A DNA stretch of 64,000 nt, taken from NCBI GenBank assembly GCA_004134985.1, contig REGQ01000013.1, forward strand, positions 62,001 through 126,000, in the 5' to 3' direction. A program made the translations under genes and the position numbers. Of the stretch, positions 51,582 through 61,084 are shown in pieces (the stretch's first letter is position 1; the number at the start of each line of letters is the position of its first letter). Source of the stretch: Paenibacillaceae bacterium (GTDB taxonomy: Bacteria > Bacillota > Bacilli > Paenibacillales > Paenibacillaceae). The notes under the pieces were generated by a model. It searched no databases. It was not told the origin of the DNA and saw only the letters and a list, made by a program, of their open reading frames with translations.

Positions 51582-54500
51582 ATGAGAATAAAAACGAAGT
51601 TGATGCTGGGCTCGGTCGTAATGATCGCTGTTTTACTTGTATTGGCAAGTGCGGGAATCAACAATATTAATATTCAATCCAAGCAGTTGAAAGAGTTGTA
51701 CGTCGAACGTTACCAGAAAATGCTGGACGCTTATCAAATACGCAGTGAAATAAACGAAACTGCGAAGCTGATTGCCAACATTTTAACGGTGCCGACGTCA
51801 GACAGCCTGGATCGCAATGTGCCGGAAATGGAAAAAGCGCAGGAGGAAGCGCTTGCCTCGCTGCATGTACTGCGCACCAAAACCGAAACGGAAATCGAGA
51901 AGGAAATGGTTGAACAGACTCTGAAGTATAGTAAGGATTATTTTGACTATACGTTCCGTGTCGTTGCGGAGATCCAGGAGGGGCGTTCGGAGGAGGCGAT
52001 CTTGCTTCGCGAGCGCGAAGGGCTTACACTGCAGACCGAGACGGCCAAGCTGGCTACCGAAATGGCGAATTACCACCGGATAGCGATGGATAATGCGTTC
52101 GAGCTTTCCATCGAGAACAACAATACAACATTGACGGTGATGAGCGCGGCAACACTGCTTGGGCTGCTCGTCGGTATTGGCGCCATGTTGCTGAATATGC
52201 GGAGTTTGGGCAGAGGGCTGCAGACGCTGTCCGTCATGATTCGCGGATTTGCGCAAGGAACGATCGATGCGACCACAAGGGTAGAACATATCTCCAATGA
52301 TGAATTCGGCGATGTGGCCAAAGTATTCAACGCGCTTGCCGATGATCTGGAGCAGAGGCGCTTGCGCGAGCAGGCGTATAATCAGCGGATGGAGGAGGAG
52401 GCCTGGGTCGCCTCGCAGCTCGCTGCGGTCGTGATGAACATTCAGGGAACTGGCGATCTTGCGAAGGTCAGCCGCAGCTTTATTGGCGATGTCGCCTCCA
52501 TGACTGGATCGCAGTATGGGGCATTATATATTCGCGATGGTTATGGCGAGCATGATTCTATGCGGCTTCAGGGCGGCTATGCCTATAGCGATGAACTGGA
52601 TTACACCCGGAAGTTTGCATTGGGACAGGGATTGGTCGGACAATGCGCTCAGGAGGGCAAACCCCTGGAAGTGCAGGAGCTTCCCGCAGATTATATTCGT
52701 ATCCAGTCCGGACTTGGTGCAGCGCAGCCGCATTACTTGCTGCTGCAGCCGCTCCGTTATGAGGGGCATACATTGGGTGTGCTCGAACTGGCCGCACTTC
52801 GCCCGTTTACGGATCCCGAACGCAGGCTGATTGACGAAGCGTCCGAAAATTTTGGAATTATCATTAATAATCTGTTCGGTCGAATGCGTGTCGAGGAACT
52901 GCTCCGCGAGTCTCAGACGCTTACCGAGGAACTGCAGGTGCAGTCCGAGGAATTGCTCAGCCAGCAGGAAGAACTGCGCAGCTCCAACGAGAAGCTGGAG
53001 GAGCATGCGAAGCAGCTTAAGAAATCGGAAGAAATGCTGCAGAGCCAGCAGGAAGAACTGGAGCAGAGCAATGAAGAACTGCTTCAGAAAACTCATATGC
53101 TAGAGCTGCAGATGAAGCAGACAGAGCAGAAGAACGAGCAGATTGAGAAAACCCGCGCAACACTGGAGAAGCAGACGGTGCAGCTTGCGTTGTCATCCAA
53201 GTACAAATCGGAGTTTCTTACCAATATGTCGCATGAGCTGCGTACGCCGCTCAACAGCTTGTTGATTTTGTCGCAGATGCTCGCAGATAATCGGGACGGC
53301 AATTTAACGTCCAAACAAATCGAGTTCGCCGGCACGATTCATTCGTCAGGCAGTGATCTGCTCAAGCTGATCGATGAAATTTTGGATTTGTCCAAAATCA
53401 GCGCAGGCAAAATGGACGTCGTGATCGAGCATGTGCCGCTTGGCGAACTGGAACAGTATTTCCGCCGTTCCTTCAAAGCGATTGGCGAAGAGCGGGGCAT
53501 TGGCTTCGAGATCAGACTGGACGATAATGTGCCGAAGGAAATTTATACCGATAGCCATCGCGTAAAGCAAATTTTGAAAAACCTGTTGTCCAATGCATTC
53601 AAATTTACTTCCCACGGCGCAGTGGAACTTACAATTCGCAGCGTGGGGCAAGGAGAAAGCGACGCGATGGAAAGCAATGCGCCGCTTGTCGCTTTTGAGG
53701 TGAAGGATACGGGCATCGGCATTCCTGCGGATAAGCAGGATTTGATTTTTGAAGCGTTCCAGCAAGTTGACGGCACGACGAGCCGGATTTATGGCGGGAC
53801 CGGACTTGGGCTGGCAATCAGTCGCGACCTTGCCGGATTGCTTGGCGGTTCCATCAACCTGGAAAGCGAAGAGGGCAAAGGGAGCATATTTACGCTGTAT
53901 TTGCCGGAATTTCATGTGGCAGGAGAGCAGCATTCACGGCAGCTTCATGACAGTGTGCTGAATACTCCAATGGAGGAGCCTGGCTCCAATGGGCAAGCTG
54001 AACTGACCGGAGTGGTTCCTGCGATCCGCGAAGCGGCAGCCGGATTCTCTCCGCAATCGGCGGCAACGACAGGTACGGTGGCAGAGTTTGTAGAAGATGA
54101 CCGGGATCAGTTGGGAGAGCAGGACAAAGTCGTGCTGATTATTGAGGATGATCTTAATTTTGCCAAAGTGCTGCTGGATATTGCGCGTGCCCGCGGCTTT
54201 AAGGGGATTGTAGCGCTGCAAGGCGACAAAGGGCTGGCCTACGTCTGGTCTTACAAGCCGGATGCGATTTTGCTCGATATCCAGCTTCCGGTGATGGATG
54301 GCTGGACGGTGCTGAACCAGTTGAAGCATCATGCCGATACAAGGCATATTCCGGTGCATGTCATTTCTGTCGTGGATGAGATTCAGCAGGGCTTGTCGAT
54401 GGGGGCGCTCGCTTACGTCAAGAAGCCGACCTCCAAGGAAAACCTGGATCAGTTGTTCACCCAGATTGAATCCTTTCTGGAACGCGATCTGAAACGGCTG

Positions 54501-55295
54501 CTGGTGGTGGAAGATGATGCGGTGCAGCGCAACAGTATCGTCGAGCTTATTGGTCATGATGATGTCAGTATTACCGCAGTTTCCACAGGACGTGAGGCGT
54601 TGGAGGAATTGGCACTGCATCATTATGACTGCATGGTGCTTGATCTCGGATTGCCCGATATGACGGGATTTGAACTGCTGGATGAGATCAGAAGAAACGA
54701 TGCGCTCCATGACCTGCCGATCATTATTTATACAGGAAGAGAGCTGGACAAGAAGGAAGAACTGCGGCTCAAGAAATATGCCGGCACGATTATTATTAAA
54801 GATGTGAAGTCGCCGGAGCGTCTGCTTGATGAAACAACGCTGTTTCTCCATCGTGTGGAAGCGAACTTGCCTGAGGACAAGCGCAGCTTGCTTCGCAAAT
54901 TGCACAGCATCGAGACGATTTTTGAAGGAAAGCATATTCTGATAGTTGATGATGATATTCGCAACGTGTTTGCGCTGTCCAGTGTTCTGGAAAATTACAA
55001 GATGACGATCACCTTTGCAGAGAACGGACGGGAAGCGCTGGAGCAGCTTGAGAAAAATCCTGGCATTCAATTGGTACTGATGGATATTATGATGCCGGAG
55101 ATGGACGGCTACGAAGCGATGCGGGAAATCCGCGCCATGCCGATGTACGATAAACTGCCAATCATTGCTGTGACAGCTAAAGCGATGAAGGATGACCGTG
55201 ACAAATGCATTGATGCCGGGGCCTCCGATTACATTGCCAAGCCGGTCAATACAGAGCAATTATTGTCTTTGATGAGAGTGTGGTTGTATAAATAA
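51582..55295 (+). CDS. Hybrid histidine kinase: sensor-HAMP-GAF-HisKA-HATPase-three receivers
   Basis: 1237 residues. Two membrane segments (about 7-27 and 184-206) enclose an extracellular four-helix-type sensor; HAMP follows to 260, GAF about 285-420, then a long coiled coil to 540. HisKA has FLTNMSHELRTPLNSLL with H551; the ATPase domain has NLLSNAFKFT, DTGIGI and GTGLGLAIS. Three receivers have phosphoacceptors D899, D1021 and D1168; the second ends IIKDVKSPE, not the usual KP, and may be degenerate. Signals would pass by phosphorelay to the receivers and perhaps to the CheR next door. This layout is typical of large Paenibacillus/Bacillus hybrid kinases. GAGGAGCGG lies before the ATG. 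The CheR start is one base after its stop. Confidence 0.93.
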   Translation: MRIKTKLMLGSVVMIAVLLVLASAGINNINIQSKQLKELYVERYQKMLDAYQIRSEINETAKLIANILTVPTSDSLDRNVPEMEKAQEEALASLHVLRTKTETEIEKEMVEQTLKYSKDYFDYTFRVVAEIQEGRSEEAILLREREGLTLQTETAKLATEMANYHRIAMDNAFELSIENNNTTLTVMSAATLLGLLVGIGAMLLNMRSLGRGLQTLSVMIRGFAQGTIDATTRVEHISNDEFGDVAKVFNALADDLEQRRLREQAYNQRMEEEAWVASQLAAVVMNIQGTGDLAKVSRSFIGDVASMTGSQYGALYIRDGYGEHDSMRLQGGYAYSDELDYTRKFALGQGLVGQCAQEGKPLEVQELPADYIRIQSGLGAAQPHYLLLQPLRYEGHTLGVLELAALRPFTDPERRLIDEASENFGIIINNLFGRMRVEELLRESQTLTEELQVQSEELLSQQEELRSSNEKLEEHAKQLKKSEEMLQSQQEELEQSNEELLQKTHMLELQMKQTEQKNEQIEKTRATLEKQTVQLALSSKYKSEFLTNMSHELRTPLNSLLILSQMLADNRDGNLTSKQIEFAGTIHSSGSDLLKLIDEILDLSKISAGKMDVVIEHVPLGELEQYFRRSFKAIGEERGIGFEIRLDDNVPKEIYTDSHRVKQILKNLLSNAFKFTSHGAVELTIRSVGQGESDAMESNAPLVAFEVKDTGIGIPADKQDLIFEAFQQVDGTTSRIYGGTGLGLAISRDLAGLLGGSINLESEEGKGSIFTLYLPEFHVAGEQHSRQLHDSVLNTPMEEPGSNGQAELTGVVPAIREAAAGFSPQSAATTGTVAEFVEDDRDQLGEQDKVVLIIEDDLNFAKVLLDIARARGFKGIVALQGDKGLAYVWSYKPDAILLDIQLPVMDGWTVLNQLKHHADTRHIPVHVISVVDEIQQGLSMGALAYVKKPTSKENLDQLFTQIESFLERDLKRLLVVEDDAVQRNSIVELIGHDDVSITAVSTGREALEELALHHYDCMVLDLGLPDMTGFELLDEIRRNDALHDLPIIIYTGRELDKKEELRLKKYAGTIIIKDVKSPERLLDETTLFLHRVEANLPEDKRSLLRKLHSIETIFEGKHILIVDDDIRNVFALSSVLENYKMTITFAENGREALEQLEKNPGIQLVLMDIMMPEMDGYEAMREIRAMPMYDKLPIIAVTAKAMKDDRDKCIDAGASDYIAKPVNTEQLLSLMRVWLYK

Positions 55296-55296
55296 T

Positions 55297-56127
55297 ATGG
55301 ATACTATGGAAGATGAGAGAGAACGAATAGAAATCGAGCTGCTGCTGGAAGCGATCTTCCGGCTGTATGGCCATGATTTTCGCAACTATGCCTACTCGTC
55401 AATCCGCAGAAGAATATGGCATCGCGTGCAGTCCGAGCGGCTGACGACCATATCGGGTCTTCAGGAGCGGGTGCTCCATGATCAAGGCTGCATGAGCCGG
55501 CTGCTTGCGGATATGACGATTCATGTGACCGAGATGTTCCGGGACCCGGAGATGTTCCGGGCCTTCCGGGAGGAAGTCGTACCGCTGCTGCGGACGTACC
55601 CGTTTATTCGCATCTGGCATGCGGGATGTTCGACCGGCGAGGAAGTGTATTCGATGGCGATCCTGCTGCATGAAGAAGGGCTTTATGACAAAGCGCGAAT
55701 CTATGCGACCGACACGAACGGAGATGTGCTGAATATTGCCCGTGAAGGGGTGTTTCCTCTGGACCGGATGCAGCAATATACACGCAATTATATGGATGCG
55801 GGCGGCAAGGCCTCCTTTTCGGAATATTATACAGCCAAGTATGACTCGGTCATCATCCATTCTTTTTTGAAAAAAAATCTGGTGTTTGGCCAGCATAATC
55901 TGGTTACGGACAGCTCGTTTAATGAGTTCAACGTTATTTTTTGCCGCAATGTCATGATTTACTTTAACAAGCAGCTGCAGGATCATGTACATCATCTTTT
56001 GTATGACAGTCTGAGTGTGTTCGGCGTATTGGCGCTCGGGATGAAAGAATCGATTAACTTCTCCAAGCATGCCGATGCTTACGAGAATCTGGACCGCCAA
56101 CATAGACTCTACCGAAAAATAAGATAA
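55297..56127 (+). CDS. CheR-type chemoreceptor methyltransferase
   Basis: 276 residues, one base after the kinase stop, so coupled. N-terminal helical domain, then an S-adenosylmethionine fold: FIRIWHAGCSTGEEVYSMAIL, DTNGDVLNIAREGVFPLDRM, VIIHSFLKKNLVFGQHNL and NVIFCRNVMIYFNKQLQDHV, ending FGVLALGMKESINF. CheR methylates glutamates on chemoreceptors. No MCP and no CheB is in the window, so this copy may act on a receptor elsewhere or on the neighbouring kinase's coiled coil (inference). Confidence 0.92.
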   Translation: MDTMEDERERIEIELLLEAIFRLYGHDFRNYAYSSIRRRIWHRVQSERLTTISGLQERVLHDQGCMSRLLADMTIHVTEMFRDPEMFRAFREEVVPLLRTYPFIRIWHAGCSTGEEVYSMAILLHEEGLYDKARIYATDTNGDVLNIAREGVFPLDRMQQYTRNYMDAGGKASFSEYYTAKYDSVIIHSFLKKNLVFGQHNLVTDSSFNEFNVIFCRNVMIYFNKQLQDHVHHLLYDSLSVFGVLALGMKESINFSKHADAYENLDRQHRLYRKIR

Positions 56128-56150
56128 GCAAGGAGAGCAGGTGTCAGGCC

Positions 56151-58286
56151 ATGGTTTCATTGGAAGCTCCGATCAATATTTTGCTGGTTGACGATAATCC
56201 GGATAATTTGCTGGCGCTCGAAGCTGTGCTGGAAGACCGCAACTACAATCTGGTCAAATGCCTCTCAGGCGAAGAGGCGCTGCGCAGTTTGCTTAAAGAT
56301 GATTACGCTGTAATTGTGCTTGATGTGCAGATGCCGGGCATGGACGGTTTTGAGACAGCAAAATTAATTAAGGCGCGCGAGAAGACAAGGGAAATTCCCA
56401 TTATTTTCGTATCCGCAACGAGCAAAGAAAGCGAGCACTTCTACACAGGCTATTCTGTGGGCGCCATCGACTACATGCTGAAGCCGTTTGTTCCGCAAAT
56501 TATGCGATCGAAAATCGAGGGTTTTGTCAATTTATTTGTAAGCAGCCGCAAACTCCAAATTCAGACTGAGCTGCTGCATCAGAAAACCAGAGAACTCGAG
56601 AAAATGAACAAAGAGCTGATGCGGACCGCCTACAAGCTGAGTAAAACAGAGGCGCAGGCGCGTGTCATCCGGGAAACGTCAATCGATACGATGATCACGT
56701 TCGACAATGACGGGAAAATATTGACGGTCAATCCGGCTTTGGAGCGCATGTTTGATTATCAGGAAGAGGAAGTGATCGGTCAGCCGATAACTTTGCTTGT
56801 TTCCTGTTTTGCAAACGATTATGTCAAAGCGTCTGTCAATGGCTCCACGGCAGATGGTGCTGGCAACGGCAAGCTTATCCAGATTACGGCGCGGCGCAAG
56901 GACGGCAGCCCATTTGATGCGGAAATCCAGCTTGGCATGGCGATGGTCGATGAGGAGCAAATTTATGCCTGTACGATCGCCGACATTACCGAGCGCAAGC
57001 GCTTTGAGAAAGAGCTGCTGGCGGCCAAGGAGTCAGCCGAGATTGCAGCCCGGGCCAAAACCGAATTTCTCGCGATGGTCAGCCATGAGATCCGAACACC
57101 GATGAACGGAGTGATCGGTATGACCACCTTGCTGCTGGAAACCGAGCTGTCGGACGAGCAGCGGGAGTATACAGAAATTATTAGCAAAAGCGGCGAAGCG
57201 CTGCTGTCGGTCATTAACGATATTCTTGACTATTCCAAAATCGAATCCGGCAAAATGGAGCTGGAGGAGGTTCCGTTTCAGCTGTCAGCTTGCATTGGCG
57301 AAACGTTTGATTTGTTTACGGTCAAAACAACAAAAAAACAATTGGAGATGACCTGCTCCATCGATCCGCTGCTGCCCGCCTATGTGGAAGGGGATGTGAC
57401 GAAGCTGCGTCAGGTGCTGATCAACCTCGTCGGCAATGCCGTCAAGTTTACCAATGAAGGCAGCATTGAAGTTATTGTAAGCTTGAAAGCCGATTATGGC
57501 AGTGAAATTGTCGTTGAGATTGCGGTGCTCGATACAGGGGTCGGTATTCCAGCCGACAAGCTTCCGCTATTGTTCCAGCCGTTCTCGCAGCTCGATTCCT
57601 CGATGACGCGCAAATATGGGGGCACCGGACTTGGTCTGGCCATTTGCAAAAATTTGCTGGAACTGATGGATGGCTCTATACGCGTGGACACGAATCGGGA
57701 GAAGGGAGCGGCCTTTATATTTACTGTTACCCTCAAGCCGCATCGTCTTTCCCCGCAGCCTGATGTGGACAGGGAACCTGAGGACGATGATTATCCGGCA
57801 TATCCGTTCTCTTTCAGTGCGCTGCTGGGCGAAGATGAGCAGGCCGCTGCAGCCGAAAACAACGAGCTGCAGCGGAGCGAATATAATATACTTGTCGCGG
57901 AGGACAATGAAATTAATCGCACGCTGGCTTTGCGCTTGCTGGACAAGCTTGGACTTCAGGCTGATGTGGCGGGTACCGGCAAGGAGGCGCTGGAGCTGGC
58001 GCTGCAGAATCGTTATGATCTTATTTTGATGGATATTCAAATGCCTGCGATGGATGGCCGGGAAGCGGCCAAGGAAATTATGGATGCGCTGCCTGAAGCG
58101 GAGCAGCCGGTCATCATCGCGATGACAGCCAATGTACTGGCCGGAGATCGGGACAAGTGCCTGGATGCCGGAATGACGGACTTTATTAGCAAGCCGATTC
58201 GTTTCGATATGTTAAAAAATGTGATGCAGCGCTATTTCACTTTAACTGGTCACAAGGAAGAAGGTTCGATTGCGCGCGGAGATTGA
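56151..58286 (+). CDS. Hybrid histidine kinase: receiver-PAS-HisKA-HATPase-receiver
   Basis: 711 residues, 23 bases after cheR, with GGAGAGCAGGTGTCAGG upstream. No membrane segment, so cytoplasmic. Receiver 1 has ILLVDDNPDN and D58, with KPF at the end; PAS about 165-285 (TSIDTMITFDNDGKIL, IADITERKRF); HisKA H312 in FLAMVSHEIRTPMNGVIGM; ATPase NLVGNAVKFT, DTGVGI, GTGLGLAICKN; receiver 2 with D628 in LMDIQMPAMDG and a KP pair. The receiver at the front can take phosphate from the membrane kinase, so the three genes probably form one relay. Confidence 0.93.
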   Translation: MVSLEAPINILLVDDNPDNLLALEAVLEDRNYNLVKCLSGEEALRSLLKDDYAVIVLDVQMPGMDGFETAKLIKAREKTREIPIIFVSATSKESEHFYTGYSVGAIDYMLKPFVPQIMRSKIEGFVNLFVSSRKLQIQTELLHQKTRELEKMNKELMRTAYKLSKTEAQARVIRETSIDTMITFDNDGKILTVNPALERMFDYQEEEVIGQPITLLVSCFANDYVKASVNGSTADGAGNGKLIQITARRKDGSPFDAEIQLGMAMVDEEQIYACTIADITERKRFEKELLAAKESAEIAARAKTEFLAMVSHEIRTPMNGVIGMTTLLLETELSDEQREYTEIISKSGEALLSVINDILDYSKIESGKMELEEVPFQLSACIGETFDLFTVKTTKKQLEMTCSIDPLLPAYVEGDVTKLRQVLINLVGNAVKFTNEGSIEVIVSLKADYGSEIVVEIAVLDTGVGIPADKLPLLFQPFSQLDSSMTRKYGGTGLGLAICKNLLELMDGSIRVDTNREKGAAFIFTVTLKPHRLSPQPDVDREPEDDDYPAYPFSFSALLGEDEQAAAAENNELQRSEYNILVAEDNEINRTLALRLLDKLGLQADVAGTGKEALELALQNRYDLILMDIQMPAMDGREAAKEIMDALPEAEQPVIIAMTANVLAGDRDKCLDAGMTDFISKPIRFDMLKNVMQRYFTLTGHKEEGSIARGD

Positions 58287-58400
58287 GTTTCTGCGCAGAG
58301 CTTGGCTGTTCTTCGCGACGACTTGAAGGCAGTTTCAGATGGGGAGAATACGTGTAATTAGTTCTATGCACCTCCATCTTTAACAATAAGCCAGAAAGCG

Positions 58401-58733
58401 GTGATTAGAGTGAATGTGAAATATCGCGTTTCATGTTTTGACAGTGAAGTACTGGTAAAACAGGCGGATGACGACGAAACGGCTTTTCAGGTTAACATTC
58501 AAAATACGACAAATCCGCTTGGCTTCGGCAATACGCTCGGAAGTTATGCTAGCGAACAGCAAGCGACTCTGAAGGCCAACATCTTCTGCATGATTTACAC
58601 ATTAGCTCGCAAGAACGGATACTCTTTACGTTCCAACAGCTTTGTAAAGCCGGACAAAGAGGATATTCCGGTGTCTACTGTATTGGATTCTCAATTACCC
58701 CAAGAACAATTGGAATTGTTGTTCCAACAATAA
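58401..58733 (+). CDS. Small protein of unknown function (110 aa)
   Basis: GTG start at 58401, or GTG 58410 with better spacing from GCGGTGAT. Mixed hydrophilic sequence with two cysteines (SCFDS, NIFCMIYTLARKNG) and a Gln/Leu-rich end (PQEQLELLFQQ). No motif. Preceded by a 114-base gap after the kinase and followed by a terminator, so a single gene. Confidence 0.6.
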   Translation: MIRVNVKYRVSCFDSEVLVKQADDDETAFQVNIQNTTNPLGFGNTLGSYASEQQATLKANIFCMIYTLARKNGYSLRSNSFVKPDKEDIPVSTVLDSQLPQEQLELLFQQ

Positions 58734-58743
58734 TTAAACATGC

Positions 58744-58781
58744 GCTTCGTTGCTCCGGTCAGGGGGGACGAAGCTTTTTTT
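58744..58781 (+). terminator. Intrinsic terminator
   Basis: GCTTCGT and ACGAAGC pair around a CTCC/GGGG inner stem and are followed by seven Ts. Confidence 0.85.
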
Positions 58782-58838
58782 GGCGTGGGTACGAGGAGAA
58801 GTGGTTCACGAATTAGGCAGGCTGACGCTCTGCATCTA

Positions 58839-58876
58839 AGCGGACAGACGTTGATACAGGTTCCGCTAATTCGCTA
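58839..58876. repeat. Dispersed GCGGACAGACGTT...CCGCTA hairpin, copy 2
   Basis: AGCGGACAGACGTTGATACAG... closing with TTCCGCTAATTCGCT. Ends pair (AGCGGA/TCCGCT). Matches the copy at 38211-38243, including the orientation. Confidence 0.6.
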
Positions 58877-59000
58877 AAACAGCGAAATGGGGCATTTGGC
58901 GGCGGTTATTGTTTTTTCTTAGTAATCGGTAAGGGGAACGCTTGACTTGTATGGTATAATCCAACCATCCGAACTTCAACATGGAAGGAATGCAAATGGT

Positions 59001-60083
59001 GTGAACGACATGAACATTTCAAAAGCAGTTCCAATTCATCTTATTACTGGTTTTCTGGGTGGTGGGAAGACGACACTTCTGGCGCGATTGCTGCAGGACT
59101 ACCGGGAGCGGGGGGTAAAAGCAGCTGTCATTATGAACGAGCTTGGGGATGTCAACCTTGACGGGCAACTGGTGAATAAGGAGGTGCCAATGAGTGAAAT
59201 GCTGGGCGGCTGCATCTGCTGCTCGATCCGCAGTGATGTAAGCGGGGAAATTAGCAATCTCATTGACGAGCATCATCCGGATGTCATCATTATTGAGTCG
59301 ACAGGGGCGGCTAATCCGCTGGAAATTATTGAGGGGGTTACTGAAGCGGCACTGTTAACCCGAATCGATCTGCGCTCGGTGGTCACGGTAGTTGATGGAC
59401 CGGGGCTGCTGGTAATGAATCGGCGGGCTCGCAATCAAACATTTCGGCTAATGAAAGAGCAGATTCGCTGTGCAACCGCGCTGCTAATCAACAAAGCGGA
59501 TTTGCTAGCGCCTGAGGAAGTTGTGGAAGTGCAGCAGTTGGTGCGTGAATGGAACTCCCGGGCACCGTTACATATAAGCGTTAAATGCGATGCTGAACTG
59601 ACATCGCTGTTCCCCGACATACAGGTGAGGGAGCACAATGGGGCCGATCATTCTGCCGCGCATACCTGCCCGCGCACTTCTGGCGATGGCGGTGATCAAG
59701 CTCACAACGAGCCTGCGCACGTGAGCCATGCCCAAGATGATCAAGCTCACAACAAGCATGTGCACGCGAGCCATACTCATACTGGCCATGCCGATGTCCA
59801 CCATTCCCATGACCATGTTATGGTGTTGACCCATTACCTGAATAAGCCTGTAGACAGCCATGTTTTCGAAGCGCTGCTGAAAGGTTTGCCTGATGATATT
59901 TATCGTGCGAAAGGCATTGTAACCTTCGTGGAAACAGGGAGTCGCTTTTTGTTCCAGTTTGCCTATCGTGAAACGGAATTCATTCGAATTACGCCGCAAG
60001 GCGAGGTACATGATGTGGCTGTTTTTATCGGGGAGCACTTTGATAAACAACAGCTGCAGCAGCAGTTGGAGAAATTGTTGTAA
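59001..60083 (+). CDS. CobW/COG0523 metal-chaperone GTPase with His-rich loop
   Basis: 360 residues from GTG 59001 (AAGGAA ten bases upstream); ATG 59010 also fits. G1 loop GFLGGGKTTLL, the metal-binding CICC in GGCICCSIRSD, Walker B IIIESTGAANP, NKAD for guanine. A His-rich insertion (about residues 212-270, with DDQAHNKHVHASHTHTGHAD) precedes the CobW C-terminal domain (IYRAKGIVTFVE). Family members deliver zinc or other metals to target enzymes, using GTP. The extended -10 TGGTATAAT lies at 58952-58960. The specific metal is inferred to be zinc from the His loop. Confidence 0.92.
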   Translation: MNDMNISKAVPIHLITGFLGGGKTTLLARLLQDYRERGVKAAVIMNELGDVNLDGQLVNKEVPMSEMLGGCICCSIRSDVSGEISNLIDEHHPDVIIIESTGAANPLEIIEGVTEAALLTRIDLRSVVTVVDGPGLLVMNRRARNQTFRLMKEQIRCATALLINKADLLAPEEVVEVQQLVREWNSRAPLHISVKCDAELTSLFPDIQVREHNGADHSAAHTCPRTSGDGGDQAHNEPAHVSHAQDDQAHNKHVHASHTHTGHADVHHSHDHVMVLTHYLNKPVDSHVFEALLKGLPDDIYRAKGIVTFVETGSRFLFQFAYRETEFIRITPQGEVHDVAVFIGEHFDKQQLQQQLEKLL

Positions 60084-60092
60084 TCACGGCAA

Positions 60093-60136
60093 AAAAGATC
60101 AAAATGTCCTTTCAGCAAGGGCATTTTGATCTTTTT
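60093..60136. terminator. Bidirectional terminator
   Basis: AAAAGATCAAAATGTCC pairs with GGGCATTTTGATCTTTT around TTTCAGCAA, with T-runs on both strands. Separates the convergent CobW and VTT genes. Confidence 0.9.
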
Positions 60137-60194
60137 GTCTTTCGTGAAGCGGAAGCTGACTGCCTGTTTGTCGTTCCTTCTGCTGTTTAGTGGA

Positions 60195-60809
60195 TTATTG
60201 AGCAGAATCGACGGCGGAGTCACTTTCATTTTCAAGCTGGGCCAATTGTTTTTTCTGGCGCCGTTTTTTGCGAAGGTACAAGTAAATGCCAACAATCGGC
60301 AGGGAACCGAGGAACACATACAGCGAAACTTCTTTAACCATACCTTCCGCGGCACGACCATAGAAGTAAAATAGCGCTCCGACCACATAAAACTTGATTG
60401 CTCTACCCAAGATTGCGTAAGCGATTAATCTCCACAACGGAAAGTTCAGACAGCCGGAAAGAATGGTGAATACTTTAAACGGAATTGGTGTAAAAGAACC
60501 GAGCAAGATTGCAGTTTCCCCATTTTTCTGAAACATAGCAGTTGCTTTGTCGACCCATTCTTTTTTTAGAATTTTGTACAAGAGGGAGTGACCGAGTCCT
60601 TTGCCGATCCAGTAACCAAAAGGAGTGCCAAGAAGACAACCAATAAAACCGACGGTGGCAAGCCATAGGGCATTGGAGGGATTGACCATGCTGAGCGGAA
60701 TTTGCGAGAAAAGCGCAGGTACCGGAAAAATTATCGCATCGATAAAAGCATGAATAAACAAGCCCAAGGCGTCAAATTTAGTCAGAAAATCGAGTACATC
60801 TTGAAACAT
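60195..60809 (-). CDS. VTT-domain (DedA/YqaA-like) membrane protein
   Basis: 204 residues from ATG 60809 (AAGGAG eight bases upstream). Four to five membrane segments; the VTT/SNARE-associated core has LLGTPFGYWIGKGLGHSLL and ETAILLGSFTPIPFKVFTILSG, typical of YqaA/DedA proteins that flip lipids or keep envelope homeostasis. C-terminus is basic then acidic. Not in an operon. Confidence 0.88.
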   Translation of the reverse strand: MFQDVLDFLTKFDALGLFIHAFIDAIIFPVPALFSQIPLSMVNPSNALWLATVGFIGCLLGTPFGYWIGKGLGHSLLYKILKKEWVDKATAMFQKNGETAILLGSFTPIPFKVFTILSGCLNFPLWRLIAYAILGRAIKFYVVGALFYFYGRAAEGMVKEVSLYVFLGSLPIVGIYLYLRKKRRQKKQLAQLENESDSAVDSAQ

Positions 60810-61025
60810 TCCACAGGCTCCTTTCACTTCCTAATAAGTATCATATATAAAGCCTGCTGAATGCAACTTTATTTCGAAAAAAATATATCTACTATATATT
60901 TTACTTTATGATTGAGCATAAGGGAAATTGGCGCAGGGCGGGCTTTTTCCTAGACTTCAGTCGAGGTAGGGGCCATCATACAGGATGATTTAAGCTATCT
61001 GCCCTGCAATGTGAAAAAAAAGTTG

Positions 61026-61056
61026 TTGTGCTTGACGTAACGTCAGGGGGTACACT
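61026..61056 (+). promoter_or_regulatory. MerR-type promoter with operator in a 19-bp spacer
   Basis: -35 TTGTGC (61026-61031), 19-base spacer, -10 TACACT (61051-61056). Inside the spacer is the dyad TGACGT-A-ACGTCA (61033-61045). Long spacers with a central dyad are the hallmark of MerR-controlled promoters, where the bound activator untwists the DNA. Confidence 0.75.
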
Positions 61057-61084
61057 GTCAGTAAGAAGGGGGCTGCTGCTGTTT

